Assembly: GCA_963575645.1 (NCBI GenBank)
Contig: OY754464.1
Coordinates: 4,588,001-4,652,000 of the forward strand
Direction of reading: 5' to 3'
Origin: Xanthostigma xanthostigma
Lineage: Eukaryota; Arthropoda; Insecta; Raphidioptera; Raphidiidae
DNA: 64,000 nt
Shown here: positions 23,501-35,639 of the stretch, one piece after another
How positions within the stretch are numbered: the stretch's first letter is position 1
Layout: each line of letters opens with the position of its first letter
The notes under the pieces: generated by a model
The model's database searches: none
Told to the model about the DNA's origin: nothing
The model's input: the letters and a program-made list of their open reading frames with translations, nothing else
Translations under genes and position numbers: made by a program

Positions 23501-26500
23501 CGAACATGCGTCATCCACTTTAAATTTCAGTGAACTATCCTATGCGAATCGTCTCATAGTAAAGTATTACGCGGTATTATTTTTGTAAATATTTATTGTT
23601 TACAATTATAGGAGTTACGCACGTCATAGCTTTGTAAAGAGGCAATGCAAAACGCGATGTGATTACTATCTCCATTTTATATGTGGCTTACAATTCGGCC
23701 ATCATTGCCAACATATGAACTTATTGCTTTTAAGGCGTACCTCACGTACTACATCGTTGAGACCTTCTTGCAGAGCAGCGTCAATTTTCCGACGAGGGTT
23801 TGGCTCGGTATGCGTGTAATACGATTTCGAAATAAAATCCCATACAAGCACATCACTGAACTTTTTTGGTTGGTATCTATTCAAACCTGCATCAGTACCT
23901 GCAAAAAAATGAAATAAATATTAGTTAAATAGAACACTATAATACGCGCCACGAATCTAAAAGGCTCGGAAGTTAGATGCGAATGCGGGCTTGCGCTTGT
24001 ACAGTAGCTGTTGAAAAACTACAAACTCGCAACTCAACAAAACTAAAATAACAATAACAACTTGACAATAGCGTACACGACTGTACTTTAAAGCAGGAAA
24101 ACGACAAGTGACAAAGGCAACGAGCGATCACGGCCAATCACAGACGAGCGCACGTTCCGTGCAGGTAGCTGGGAGGTGGTGGGGGTTTCAACGGCTCTAA
24201 AATGTGCTTTTGCGACGCTGGTTGTGACTAACTTCCGAACCTTTTAGATCCGTGGCGCGTATTATACATTATTATAGTCCCAGATCTATCAAACATTTTA
24301 ACAGCAGCAAACATGCAACTTTTCAATTTTATATAATACTAGCAGTCCGTACCGGTTTCACCCGGGTGCAAAAATTGGGTGTGGGGTTGAGAACATGAGT
24401 ATGCACATTAATCTTAGTTTACCAAGATGAATGTTGTGTCCAAATTTCATGATGATAGGAGTTACCGCTCAAAAGTTTTTGTCAGGCAGACAAATTTTGA
24501 TTTTGAGTTTTATATAGATAGATGACTAGGGCAATTTACTCACTCTTCCTTTACCTTCCATTCGGAACCCAAAGGAATGGTGAGACCTCTGGTGAAAAAT
24601 GCGCCGAACTGCCATAAGGGCGGTTTTTGACAGGTAAACATTGATATGGAGGCAGGTCTAGCCTCCATCATGCGTTTCTAAGTCAATGTTTACCTTATGT
24701 CTCTATAGTTTACCTGTCAAAAACCCCCCTTATGGCAGTTCGGCGCATTTTTCACCAGAGGTCTCACCATTCCTTTGGGTTCCGAATTGGATAGATTAGA
24801 CCGTGGACGGCAAAAATTTTAGAACGGACTACTTACCAATAATTGAAGTATTTCCGAAATAATTAGAAGACCCTTTTGGTGCATCCGGCGGTAATATATT
24901 CGCAATATTAATGTTCTTCTCTTTTAATTTAACGCTTGCTGAAGCAATTATTCGATGTAATTTAATACCCGTTTGTTGCAGCTCTTGAATTTTCAAAGCC
25001 TGTAACAAGAAAGAGAGGTTTAAACGCCATTTTCATCATTTTACCATTCCGACACAAGTGTTGTTTTTTTGAGGATTGATAGACACCTTGAAATAATTAT
25101 GAATCCTGTAGAGATGTTGAGGATTTTTCACAGGATGTACTGTAATTGCTCGATGAACTTCCCGTAGTTTTAATGATCCAGTGAAGGCACTTTCACCGCT
25201 TTGATTGTGATATAGGATTGTTTGCATCTGAAATTTAAAATATTACTTCAAATTATTGTTATCAGAATTTCATATTATTATTTATAGGTAGAATAGTATC
25301 GTTTTGAGAAGATAGTAGCGTCACTTCTGCACACAAACGAATTTTGAGTCGGACGGATCTATGTTTTCTAACAAGGGGTGATTCTGTACTTAAATATGGT
25401 CGAGACGCACCATTAATACAGATGGCTGACCTTGAAATATCTTAATCACGCTGCAACCGATCGCTTTTCCCATTCTTTTTACTAACGCAGATTCCCCACC
25501 TTGCTTTATCTTCTCTAAACGTACTACTGTACTATTCTTGCGGGTCTATTGCAAGCCATCAGTTCTCAAGTTGTAATTCGAGAGCTGGTAAAAATATCAA
25601 TTGGATTTTCAACTTACGTATTATTATAATGAATTAATAGTATATTGTGCGACTAGTGAGAGAAGGAGAAGATTCCATGAGCGAGTGGAATATTATTCTC
25701 CTTCGATCAATGGTCGCACATAATACTTTATTCAACTAGCAGGAGTAATATGTAATCGGGGCCCTGATAAAAGAGGGAAAAATATTAAATCACTTCATTG
25801 ATTGACGTACCCACCGCCCTCGATGCACACAAGATGGCCCTGAATTTCGCTGAATTGCGATGCTGTTTTCATATATACAAATCACTACCGCGTTCCTATT
25901 GGTCCAGAAACTATGCACTAATAATTCATTATCGTACAGTTTCGGCTCGCTACCGCGTTCCTATTGGTCCAAAAACTATGCAGTAATACATTATCGTACA
26001 GTTTCGGCTCATTTTAGCACTCTACGCGTCAACATGAAGTAATTTATTATTTCTTCCTAATTTAGCAGTGCTCCGAAATTATATATTACTCACGCGTGTT
26101 GAATAAAAATATTAATTATATATAAAGAAGTAAAATTTGTGTGTTTGTTTGTATGGGATACTATTGATCCGAGTCTAAAAATGTTTTCACTAACAAAAAG
26201 CTATACTATCCCTGAGCATAGGCTATAATTTATTTTGATTAAAAATAAAAATACCAAATAAATTGGCTTTTGAGTACATTGTGGAAATACAGCAATTTTA
26301 TGGTGGAAGTACGGGTATATAAAAAATGTCTGTGCGCTCCAAAACTCGGCAAAACTAATACGGTGGAGCCGACGACTCCACTAACAATTGTCGCTGCAGT
26401 GCTTCATCTCAACGCGCGTGGAGCTTATAAAAGTATCGCACCAATTGCACGGTTTTAACTCCCAACCAAACGCGCTATTATAGATGTTTCACATAAAAAA

Positions 26501-29500
26501 TGCACAAGTATTTTTGGAACTAAAATACAGTGTAAACTCGTTATAACGAAACTCAAGGGACCGAGCATTTTTTATCGTTATAGAGAGTTACCGTTATATG
26601 GAGTGAAGAAAGAAAAACAACCAAATTAACAATAATCTTCAATGTACTGTATAATCTCTTTATAACGAATTTTAAGGGACCGAACATTTTTTTCGTTATA
26701 AAGAATTTTCGTTATATGGAGGGAAGAAAGAAAAATAACCAATTTTCACAAATTTAATTTATTCCAAACACATATACCTATAGTTTGGCGTCATCAAGTG
26801 CTTGTTGAATAGATGGTGATGGTTCAGAATGGTCCTCTTTATGTCTGTAAACATTTGCTGACGCCTAAATATGAACATATATTTCTTCGTAATAGAGAAT
26901 GGCTGTTGCGTTATAAAGAGGGTATTAATGTATAGGTTTTAAGGTAAACCAACCAAATCGTAAAAATTTCGACGTTATAGGGAGTTTTTCGTTATAACGA
27001 AGGACGTTATAAAGAGTTTACACTGCAGTTCTGAGCCAGCCTTTATAACACAGGCCGGACAACAATGTGTAACTGAGAGGAACAATTTCCGGTCTACGCG
27101 GTAAATTTTGCGTTGACATCACAACACAGAGAGCGTTGTTTTAGCGCAATTGTTAAACATGTGGAACAGATCATTAAATTGGACAACGGAGAGTAACACT
27201 AGAATCTACACTGCAAAAAATAAATTTGCACAAGAAACTCGTGGCTGATTCTAACCATTCTTGTACTCAGATAAATATTGCGCTAATTTTTTGCTGCCCG
27301 CATCTAATCACATTCTGAACGACGCCGGTGAAAACAAATCTATTGGCGTTTTCGGCACCGATAACTGCCCCGGCGCAGGTCCTGCCGAATGGGTTACTAT
27401 TGGTAAAAGAAATTGGTTTATTGTTTAAAGGCCGCTGCTAGATTTGTGTACTAGTTTTCTCGATCGCTGTTAAGTGCTCGCTTCAAACGAGACTACTTTT
27501 CAAGCTTGGTTTGTGGATAGATCTGGTGCACACGCCGTGACAGTTCGAATAATAATATAAACACAGAGCAAAACGTGTCTGTTGTCTGACGCCACGATGG
27601 TTTATGGGCGTTTGTTCAAGTGCCCACGTGACAAGATACTGCTTCTTGATTGGTTCTTGCTCATATACCTAGCGGAAGATCTAGCAGGGAAAATAGCCCC
27701 TGTCCGACAAAAACTTTTGAACAGTAACTCCGATCATCATGAAATTTGGACACAACATTCATCTCGGTAAACTAAGATGAACGTGCGTACTCGTGTCCCT
27801 CCCCCATTCGTTCTTTTGCAACCGGGCGGGACCGCTAGTTATGTCTAGCTAGCAGCTGGTAATGGTAGGTAGGGTTGAAAATTTGCCCCCCCAGGATAAA
27901 ATCGCTGCTACGCCTATGGTCACGCACCCAGTGGATAGTTTCAAAACAGAAAAACATGTTATCGAAACAGTTAGCAGTTATGATTTTACGGGACTTTTTT
28001 CAGTGTATGCACATTGTAAATATGGTGGTACATGCAAGTATGTACATTATAAGCAAACACAGGATGTTGAACATAATACGACACACTTGCAAATCTATCC
28101 GCAAACTTTGAACTAGTGTAAACAGCAAAACTACAATAGTACCTCAGTAATCAGTAATCACTAATCAGTATCAAAGTACACTTGTGTAAAAAATTACACC
28201 CCCCTACTTCAGAGTAAGCTTGATTGTTATCTTGCTACCTGTCACTGAAGAATTTCTATTTGCAATCAAATTAAAAATTAGTTTTTGATCATTCCAAAAA
28301 AGTATAACTTGTAACGCACGTAGGTACATAAGTAAACGCACCTGTTTTGTTTTAGCGGTCGCCCTATGGTCAAAATTAGACCGTAACACACTACGCATTT
28401 ATTCCGCTAATCTTTTACAGTGTATGAACGTAAACAATGAATGTTTTATTTGATTTAATTTAATGCATTTGTAAACGCATCCATAAATTTTATTTTTATG
28501 AGCTCCTTCTCCATAAGTACTTTAACTATGCCAAATCTCACACTCCTTTGCTTAAAAAGATACAACGTTTTTTCTTCGCGTATTAATATATAGATCCCCT
28601 AAAATTGCTATTAAAATGGCTATATAATCTCCATTTACAGTACAAATACATTGTATAACAAATGCATGCGTATTATATGGATTTTTCCTGAATCGATTTT
28701 ACCTGTGTGTTAATTCGTACACGCGGTGACGAAACATATATTGTGCACTTCCCCTCATTAAAACGAAGAGAACGATGTATGTTTCATCACAATGTGTGCG
28801 AATTAACGTACTCAAATCGGTACCGCACTCTTTTTTCCTCGTATTTATATATAGATATTTTTTACCAGAATAGTTACCATCTTTTTTTTAAATTAGGCAT
28901 TAAACTTGCTCATATGTTTATCGTTTTAATTATATTTTGGTACATTTAAACGTAGAAAAAAGGCGAAGCAAATAAAAATGCCGTAAGTGTTCAGTAAGGA
29001 GTCGCATTGTCATTGTTGCACCTGAAACAGTGATCTAGCAACGCTACCGAACTTCGGTCTTATTTCATCTATATAATCTGCATAATCTAAAGAGGACAGT
29101 CATTCACGACATATATTATATATATTATTTTATGCACCGCACATAACTATAGCCATTATTACTCAATTTATTGTCTTAAGAAACGAATTTAAGTGCAGAT
29201 TTAAAATGATAAGATAATAGCGTGTGGCGAGATTGCAATAGGTACTACAATAGTCACAGAGTTCGATATTATTAATGTTGATTAGAACAATTATAGTCCA
29301 ATATTACAATATAAAAAAGTAAACACCAATGTTTGTACAGATGTAATCAACTGTCCATACATTTGGTCTTTGGAAATTTGGAGGACATAGTTTTTTACTA
29401 CCTGCGTATTCTGAAGTTACTTTTAATGAAATATCAAGAATAATAATTCACCAGACCCTTCATACCTATCATTATTTAATGATAATGATAATGAGCGGTG

Positions 29501-31164
29501 ACACTAATCCATTAAATTCGTTATATCTAATTGAATTAAGTGATATCAAACAGAACTGGTATAAAAGACAGGATAGGATTTATTACTGTCATAAAAAAAA
29601 TATAACTTTTGATAAAATATTAACTACTGTTTAAGATATGAGCTGGACAGTGCTGAGACCATATATCTATATTAATTAACTATTTGAATCATTGCCTATC
29701 TACTCAATGTGCGATGAGTGAACGCAACAAAACGTATATCGAAAATATATCTGCGTCTCTTTCTTCGATGTAATTCCCTGATTTCTCCGATGTTAGGATT
29801 GGTTGATGTACTTGCATTCAATCTGAATAAAATATCTCTGTTTCAAGAACTTTGTCTTTTTCTATGACGTTAACATGGGCATACCCAGCGTTTGGCCCAG
29901 GAGGGGGCAAACTAGAAATTTCTTCGGGTCCCCCACGCTTGTTTTGCCCTCGTGGATACGCCAGTGCTTACGGCGTAAAAAAAGACAAAGTATATGTTTG
30001 CACCCTAATGGTTCGATTGCGATTTTATTCCTATGCTCAGTATAGAATAAAAGTATATGGCTGAGACTCATTGCTTGTAACTTGTAATAATGCTTAAAGC
30101 ACTTTGTAAAACAGATGGTCAATGCTTAGAGCACTTGCTACACTTATTAAGCACGTATTAATAAGCGTTCAACAAACTTACGCCTATCTTTTATTAAACC
30201 TATTTCGTTTAATGTTAGAGATCAATTTCTCGTATGTTTAAGCCCAAACTTCCCCATCAATTAGAAATATTGTTCATGTTCAAAATCAATCTAACAACTT
30301 AATGCTGAAAGTCAAGATTTAAGAAGTTACTTTAAAACGCTTGATGCTTAATTTTTAAGCGATTGAGTGTTTATGAAACTGATCGGTGCTTTGCCCAGCT
30401 CTGCATTGTAGACTTACCTCATAGGACCAAGTGCATGAAATACCCGCGTACTGTTTTACGCATCTGCCCAACTCAACATCTTCGTGTGTCGTATAGAAGT
30501 TCTTAAGACAGTCCTTGATGTGTGGTGCAATTTTCCTCAATGTCTCGCGACTTAATATAACACCAGGACCGCCCATGCAAAAGTTCTCATCGTAATCCAA
30601 CGACAGCGTACCAATTTCTTCGTTGTTACCGCGCCCTGCCTGGCCGATATAGTGCAGTTTACGACTGTCGATCGATCGAAGAAACAGTTCTAATCTATCG
30701 GTCCTCACGTAAATGTCGTCATCGGCTCTAAAGAACCATTCAAATTGTTCAATGAAATTATCATGGATGTATTGCAGCATCAGAAACGATTTCTTCTGCG
30801 GTGGATAGTTGTCGTCAACTGTTTTTAAAGCTACGAGAGGCAAATTGTTGCTATGTGAAAATTCCGAACTGAAGAACATAATTCTTCCGTTAGATGATTG
30901 TAAGCTTGATCCCCAAGTTTCGTAGACAGCTTTGGCGCGAGTGTTTAAATATTTTGCCGCTGTCAAAACACCAACAAAAACTAATGAACTATTTTTCGGT
31001 TGGTTTTTGTTTTCATTTGTTTTTTGCACGTAGCTCGGTACATCGTCCGATTGATTATGGCACATATTTATTTCGTTGCGATTGTCTTTTAATTGATTAT
31101 GCAAAAACACACCGACAATTATGCCCGCAATTAACTGTATTATTATTCCTTTTCTCCGGGCCAT
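20511..31164 (-). CDS. CHSY1: Chondroitin sulfate synthase (CHSY1 type), 6 exons
   Basis: Exons on the minus strand: 31164-30418, 25227-25087, 24999-24837, 23898-23741, 22831-22630 and 21472-20511. Phases match at every junction. The product is 790 aa; human CHSY1 is 802. Seen: an N-terminal signal anchor (residues 7-21); a GT31-type domain starting LVFVGVLTAAKYL (61-) with the metal-binding DDD at 148-150 and THEDVELGRCV; a linker with VHRAITVHPVKNP, RGRIIDF, YGYRRLN and MTVPVRRHAYLQQTF; and a C-terminal GT7/CHGN domain with ILPLSGR, D620-V-D622 and GWGLEDV (residues 719-725). Family knowledge: a Golgi type II membrane enzyme alternately adding GlcA and GalNAc to build chondroitin. The exon 5 donor is weak (ACAG|GTCGGT) but is the only one in phase. 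A minus-strand AATAAA lies at 20484-20479, just past the stop. All but the 86-bp second intron hold transposons. Confidence 0.95.
21726..21975. repeat. AT-rich foldback repeat in CHSY1 intron 5
   Basis: Arms AAAGCTTAAAAAGCGTGGGG and its inverse around CGCTTTGTTCCACATTTTCG, extended by inverted ACTTTTTAGTTCGATATAAA. The right arm is partly tandemly repeated (21870-22010). Confidence 0.65.
22045..22135 (-). repeat. tRNA-like SINE head in CHSY1 intron 5
   Basis: The minus strand has an A box (TAGCCGTGTGGTCTAAGGC) and a B box (GTGGGTTCTAATCCC), but an over-long middle and unpaired ends. CATA tetranucleotide repeats at 22200-22230 lie nearby. A tRNA-derived repeat, not a tRNA gene. Confidence 0.6.
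22290..22570. repeat. Dispersed repeat, CAAAGCAAGCGTCACGCGCT family, copy 1
   Basis: Shares AATCCAACGCATACACAAAG, CAAAGCAAGCGTCACGCGCT and following blocks with 35640-36010 and 46870-47110. The last part is also seen at about 26400-26500. Class unknown. Confidence 0.6.
22930..23482. mobile_element. Mariner/Tc1-like deleted element, family 2, copy 2 (CHSY1 intron 4)
   Basis: Same ends as 14345-14904 but inverted overall, so the transposase fragment (23143-23355, with SLIYQHAYVIPVRQFLNEMF) reads on the plus strand, opposite to CHSY1. TA flanks both sides. The two copies differ by scattered substitutions only, which suggests fairly recent mobility of this deleted form. Confidence 0.8.
23940..24264. 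mobile_element. 325-bp MITE, TAATACGCGCC family, copy 1 (CHSY1 intron 3)
   Basis: Inverted ends TAATACGCGCCACGAATCTA and the inverse of that start (GATCCGTGGCGCGTATTA), TA duplicated at 23938-23939 and 24265-24266. The right-hand neighbour in transcription is CHSY1 exon 4, whose acceptor is only about 40 bp away. Confidence 0.85.
24338..24520 (+). mobile_element. SINE/RTE-tail repeat in CHSY1 intron 3
   Basis: Starts ACTAGCAGTCCGTACCGG and ends TTTTATATAGATAGATGA. It shares the CCAAATTTCATGATGAT and GGAGTTACCG blocks with 5748-6367. Confidence 0.6.
24557..24790. mobile_element. Foldback MITE in CHSY1 intron 3
   Basis: Arms of about 75 bp, starting TCCATTCGGAACCCAAAGGA and including GTGAAAAATGCGCCGAACTG, are repeated inverted at 24710-24790. 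It lies within about 50 bp of the exon 3 donor. Confidence 0.7.
25884..26015. repeat. 66-bp tandem duplication with inverted CCAAT boxes
   Basis: Two near-identical units, each with CTACCGCGTTCCTATTGGTC followed by ACTATGCA and TCGTACAGTTTCGGCTC. ATTGGTCC is an inverted CCAAT box. The third unit is absent. Confidence 0.75.
26528..27025. mobile_element. Tigger-like MITE (CAGTGTAAACTCGTTATAACG ends)
   Basis: Inverted ends CAGTGTAAACTCGTTATAA and TTATAAAGAGTTTACACTG, with a further internal duplicate of the left end at about 26645-26720. TA precedes the left end. The same end motif is seen in the larger element 43863-45064. Confidence 0.7.
27429..27690. mobile_element. Partial copy of the GGCCGCTGCACACGAGG MITE family
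   Basis: Matches the left half of 42876-43322 (TAGTTTTCT, GTGCTCGCTTCAAACGAGAC, TTTGTGGATAGA, AACACAGAGCAAAACGTGTC), with the right terminus missing. The SINE-like repeat 27701-27841 abuts the broken end. Confidence 0.65.
27701..27841 (-). mobile_element. SINE/RTE-tail repeat, minus orientation
   Basis: Reverse complement of the 5748 family head: ends CAACCGGGCGGGACCGCTAG and carries ATCATCATGAAATTTGG in inverted order. Confidence 0.6.
28700..28850. mobile_element. Palindromic MITE, GTGTGTTAATTCGCACAC family, copy 2
   Basis: Carries GTGTGTTAATTCGTACAC near the left, GTGACGAAACATATA, ATTAAAACGAAGAGAACG, then the inverted start. Related to 11046-11232. Confidence 0.55.
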
Positions 31165-31471
31165 TATCTACGCTCTTATCACATTTTCACTGTTTTTCAT
31201 TTTATACTAACACTTTATGCTTTCGTTACCTTACACTGCAGTCTTCAATTCTTTTTTGCACAAAGAATGAAGATTCGAATATTTCTGTCCATAGTGTCAC
31301 CATTTTTATCTAGTTTTTAAAAAAAGTACATTATGTAACGATTGTGTTTTTAACCGGCTTCATTTAGGACTCTAATTTGGGACATATAAATATTAGAATT
31401 AGTTTTATGCGTGTATAAAATATGGTGTAAATCAATCGGAAGAGAAACAACTTTTTGACAAGCATATAGAA

Positions 31472-31723
31472 CAGGGGCGGTCAAAATTTTTGATCGCCGG
31501 GCCACATAGCTGATGAAAATTCGACCGCGGGCCGTATAGCTGATGAAAATTTGGAGCAAAAAAAAAGGTCCTCACATTCTATTTCCGCATTTGGAGAGCA
31601 AAAAAAAAGCTCCTTTTGTCTGTTCTGGCGCCCTTGCTATTTCTTTACTAGTTTTCTAAAAATTATAAAATGCTTCGCGGGCCGGACAAAATTGTGCTGC
31701 GGGCCGCCATTTGCCCAGGCCTG
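31472..31723. mobile_element. hAT-like MITE (CAGGGGCGGTC end)
   Basis: Left end CAGGGGCGGTCAAAATTTTT, right end GGCCGCCATTTGCCCAGGCCTG, with CGGGCC repeats inside both. The 8-bp duplication ATATAGAA is at 31464-31471 and 31724-31731. Confidence 0.85.
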
Positions 31724-31966
31724 ATATAGAACTTATTCTATAAAAAATAATTTCGCAACATTCAATTTTTTTTTTTACTTGAGAAACGTGCTCAGCAGCT
31801 TAGGCTATATGCACGCGGATGATTATAGGTAAGTGTATACAAATCATTATTCTGTAACATTCAATTAAAAACATAAATAACAATATAATAGGCGCGTCGA
31901 CTGATTTGGCAAATAACAGTAGGTATGTCAAACGTGCATCGAATAACAGTGTATTCACCAAAGTGG

Positions 31967-33090
31967 TAACAGTGAATAATTCGTCTTTAAAAAAAAAGTT
32001 TTAATAGTTTTACCCGAAATTTACTGTCGGAAACTGCTGAGGTATATTTTTTTGTACTTCAAACTCAACCGGAAGTGTACAATCATATTATTTTTCAATA
32101 TATTTTTTGTTACATTTTCAAAATCTCTATTTTTTGCTCTATGAATCCATATAAAAATTTCGTAAGGTTACATAAGAAAATATTCGAGAAAAACGTTAGC
32201 AATTTATTAATTTACACTAGTGATGTGCCGGATATCCGTATCCGCGGAGCTCCGAGGGAGAAACAAGATCCGTATCCGTATCCGTTAGTTTTATGGCGGA
32301 TCTTTTACGGATCTTTTACCTTATTAATTTTCAATTCATAGATGAAATTTTATATATATATATATATATAGGTGATTAGGTAATAATGAAAAACTGTTAA
32401 ATTCCATTCAGATTATTTTTTATTTCTTAAAATCGCATTTGGCACCTTTATATTGCAAAAATTTATCGTAGTGAGTACCATACCAATAGTACATAACTCA
32501 AAGGTACTAATAAAAAACTATCTTTATAATGAGATATTGCACATCGATTTTTGGAAAGAGACAATCTGTTATGAGAGTTAACTCTTAAAGAAGTCAATAA
32601 CTTTTTCCCTTAACAGATAGTCTCTTTGCAAAGGTCGATGTGCAATATTTTACCGCCGCGTACTCTAAGAAAGTTAAGATCCGTATCCGTCTCCGCGGAT
32701 CTTGAAACCAAATATCCGTATTCAGATCCGTATCCGCGGATATCATTTTTAACGATCCGGCACATCACTAATTTACACATGTGTGGAATGCTATGAAAAA
32801 TAATTATTACTGTGCATTTAGATAATAAATTGATAACGCTTTTCTCGAATATTTTCTTATGTAACCTTATGAAATTATATGAATTTAAAGAGTAAAAACT
32901 GAAGATTTCGAAAATGTAAAAAAAATATATATTTCGATTTGAAAAAAAATGCATGTACACTTTCGGTTGAGATTGAAGTACAAAAAAATTACCTGGGCAG
33001 TTTTCGATAAATCTCGAGTTGAACAATAAACTATTTAAACTTTTTTTGTATCTATTACGTGATACACGAATGATTTCACTGTTATCACGA
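31967..33090. mobile_element. Long palindromic element split by a hAT-like MITE
   Basis: The left arm (GTGGTAACAGTGAATAATTC to about 32217) and right arm (about 32780 to TGTTATCACGATAA) are inverted copies of about 240 bp, with moderate divergence. The MITE 32218-32770 sits between them. A further relative of part of one arm occurs at 45585-45730. Confidence 0.7.
32218..32770. mobile_element. hAT-like MITE, family 1, copy B
   Basis: Same ends and interior as 1020-1531, with its own 8-bp duplication ATTTACAC (32210-32217, 32771-32778). It carries a (TA)n tract at about 32350-32371. It lies at the centre of the older long palindrome 31967-33090. Confidence 0.88.
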
Positions 33091-33300
33091 TAAGCGTAGC
33101 AACGATTTTATCCTAGGGGAGGGAAAAAATTTTCAACTTTACCTACCATTACCAGCTGCCTGCACTTATACATAATTTGAAAACTGTTCATAGAAGCGAA
33201 ATTGATCAATACGACTTTCTGGAGAAATTTCACGACAAAGAAAATATGTAGATTATTGTAGATGTATCTTGTTATTTGTACGTGAACAATTTTTATTCTA

Positions 33301-33690
33301 GATGTTGAAAAAGTATCGATGTATCGATATTTTTAACCGATATATTTTGATCCGATATATCGATACAAAATATCCAATATCGAAAATTGTATCAAAAACG
33401 ATGTATTTTTTTTTATTTATGTAACTAAAGTCACTAGAATTCAAAACCGTAAACTAAAAACAAATACTGGTAAAAATACCTTTTTTTGTGCATTAAAATA
33501 ATGTACATTTTGTATAAAAATTACTATTGATAATATTAAGCTAAATACACTTTTATTTTAAAAGCGCAAAATCTTCTGAAATGTTGACCGATATATCGAT
33601 ATTTTTTCCTCGATATACCGACGTCGATATTGATATTTTTATAAATATCGATACTTATATCGATATTTTTTTTTCACTTCCGACATCCCT
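33301..33690. mobile_element. TIR element with TATCGATA-rich ends
   Basis: Both ends carry many ATCGATA repeats (left AAAGTATCGATGTATCGATA; right ATATCGATACTTATATCGAT) and close with GATGTTG / CGACATCCCT. ATTCTA is repeated on both flanks (33295-33300 and 33691-33696), consistent with an 8-bp hAT-type duplication. Confidence 0.65.
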
Positions 33691-34895
33691 ATTCTAGAGT
33701 GGGCCAGGAGGATTCTAGAGTGTACCAGGCATATATGGCCCCCCTTTTGCTACGCCAATGCTTATCACTTTCAGTGAACGCACTATATTGTATATCCTCT
33801 CATTTTTATGGATTCCTTTAACATTTACAAAAACAAATAGAAAAGATAAAATTTTATAATATTGTATCTATCTACTTTAATACTTAGAAGTGATATGTTC
33901 ATTGTTTAACCGTTCTTCAGGTCAACTTTTTTTTAACCGTCTCAACTAACTCGATTCCACAAATTGTCCGGTTTGACCACTGATTAAATAGAAGTATCAA
34001 TGACCTGCATAAGGTAGTCTTTAAAATATCTCAATCTAACGCAAAATGCAAATCATTATTTCTTTCAGTTTTTACAGACGTCTTCGTTCGCGTGAACTTT
34101 TTTTTTGTCCGCAAATTCGTCTGTTTAATGTCGGTTTTGACGGAAACTTTTAGCTTAGCGGAATAAAAAATTCTTTATATCTGACGACCATAATAACAAT
34201 GTGCATTTATATAAATAATTTTTTTACAAATTTTGGAAATTGTGCACGTAACAGCCATTTTTTGAGTTCATATATTTTACTAAATGCAACGGAATTGGAA
34301 GCGGTCCCAAGATGTAAACAGTAGCCGGCACAACGTAAATTATTGTTGAAAGACAAAAAAAACTGTTTTTATTATCGAAAATGAACATCTGAAATATATT
34401 CTAACGCGGAATGCTTGGGTAGGTATTTTAATTAACACATTTTTTTTATTATAACAATTTTTGTATTAGTAATGTCTTAGCACTTCACACACTTTCAAAC
34501 TTTAAAGACTTACGAGATGTTCTAAAATTTCTGTGAAATCAAATACACTTACAACAAAAAAGATCGGAACAAAAATAGAATGGTACCTGTGTACAACATA
34601 GGTATATTTTAAATTTTATTAATAAGAAATTGTCATGCCAATCACGGTCCACTTAATTCACCACAAAACATCTCGAAGACTTGAACTAATGCTGCTAATG
34701 CACTGCAATCTTGAAGGTTGGTAAACTGGTGCCAGAATAAGTCTGCTAAACATCTTCGCATGTGCTTTGGCTTCGACAACTATACAGTGTAAAATTTTGT
34801 ATATTTGTATACGACCACTTAAACACTAAACAGGGATGTCCGAATATTGTGTAAATTCTAAACAAACAATTTGCTTAACGTAAGTCCAGGCATTA

Positions 34896-35215
34896 TAGTA
34901 CGCGCCACGAATCTAAAAGGCTCGGAAGTTGCGAATGCAGGCTTGCGCTTGTACAGTCTGTTGAAAAACTACAAACTCGTAACTCAACAAAACTAGCATA
35001 GCAATAACAAAGTTGACAATAGCGTACTCGACTGTACTTTAAAGCAGGAAAGCGACAAGTGACAGAGGCAACGAGCGATCACGGCCAATCACCGACGAGC
35101 ACACGTTCCGTGCAGGTAGCTGGGAGGTGGTGGGAGTATCAACGGCTCTAAAATGTGCCTTTGCGACGCTGTTTGTGACTAACTTTCGAACCTTTTAGAT
35201 CCATGGCGCGTACTA
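34896..35215. mobile_element. 320-bp MITE, TAATACGCGCC family, copy 2
   Basis: Same family as 23940-24264 (ends TAGTACGCGCC/GGCGCGTACTA), with TA duplication at 34894-34895 and 35216-35217. Intergenic. Confidence 0.85.
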
Positions 35216-35639
35216 TACAAGTTTTCTATTGAGTTTTAGACTAATAATTTATGTAAAGGTTATAGAGTATTATTTCATGTGACTGTAATTTGTCGTTTTC
35301 ATCCCAGTTCAATCCCGCTCTAATGCCCGCTAGCGGCGCTACTAGTATTCGTGGAAGTAAACGTCGAGTAATATTTTTTTTTACATTTTTCGAAATAATA
35401 ATTATGCTCAATATACTTTTTCAGTGCAACATTACATAAACGCTATATCTCCTTAACTGGGTATAAAAATTTTGATAATTAAAGGTTTAGTTTAATTATT
35501 ACTACAATTATTTGAAAAATACGCATCTGATACGATTTTTAAGAGAATGAAAAATTGCGAACGGTAGGCGGTGCTGCCACCACGACCGCAATGAATACAG
35601 TTCTTCTCGACAGAAAAAAAAATGTGAACAGTCGATGGA

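Larger units (their letters stand above)
25228..30417 (-). other. CHSY1 intron 1 (5.2 kb), repeat-rich
   Basis: Contains a hairpin at about 25645-25725 (GTGCGACTAGTGAGAGAAGG and its inverse), a tandem duplication with inverted CCAAT boxes (25884-26015), a Tigger-like MITE (26528-27025), a partial 440-bp MITE (27429-27690), an inverted SINE-like tail (27701-27841) and a palindromic MITE (28700-28850). 28860-30417 shows nothing clear beyond a hAT-like end near 29870-29965. Confidence 0.6.
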
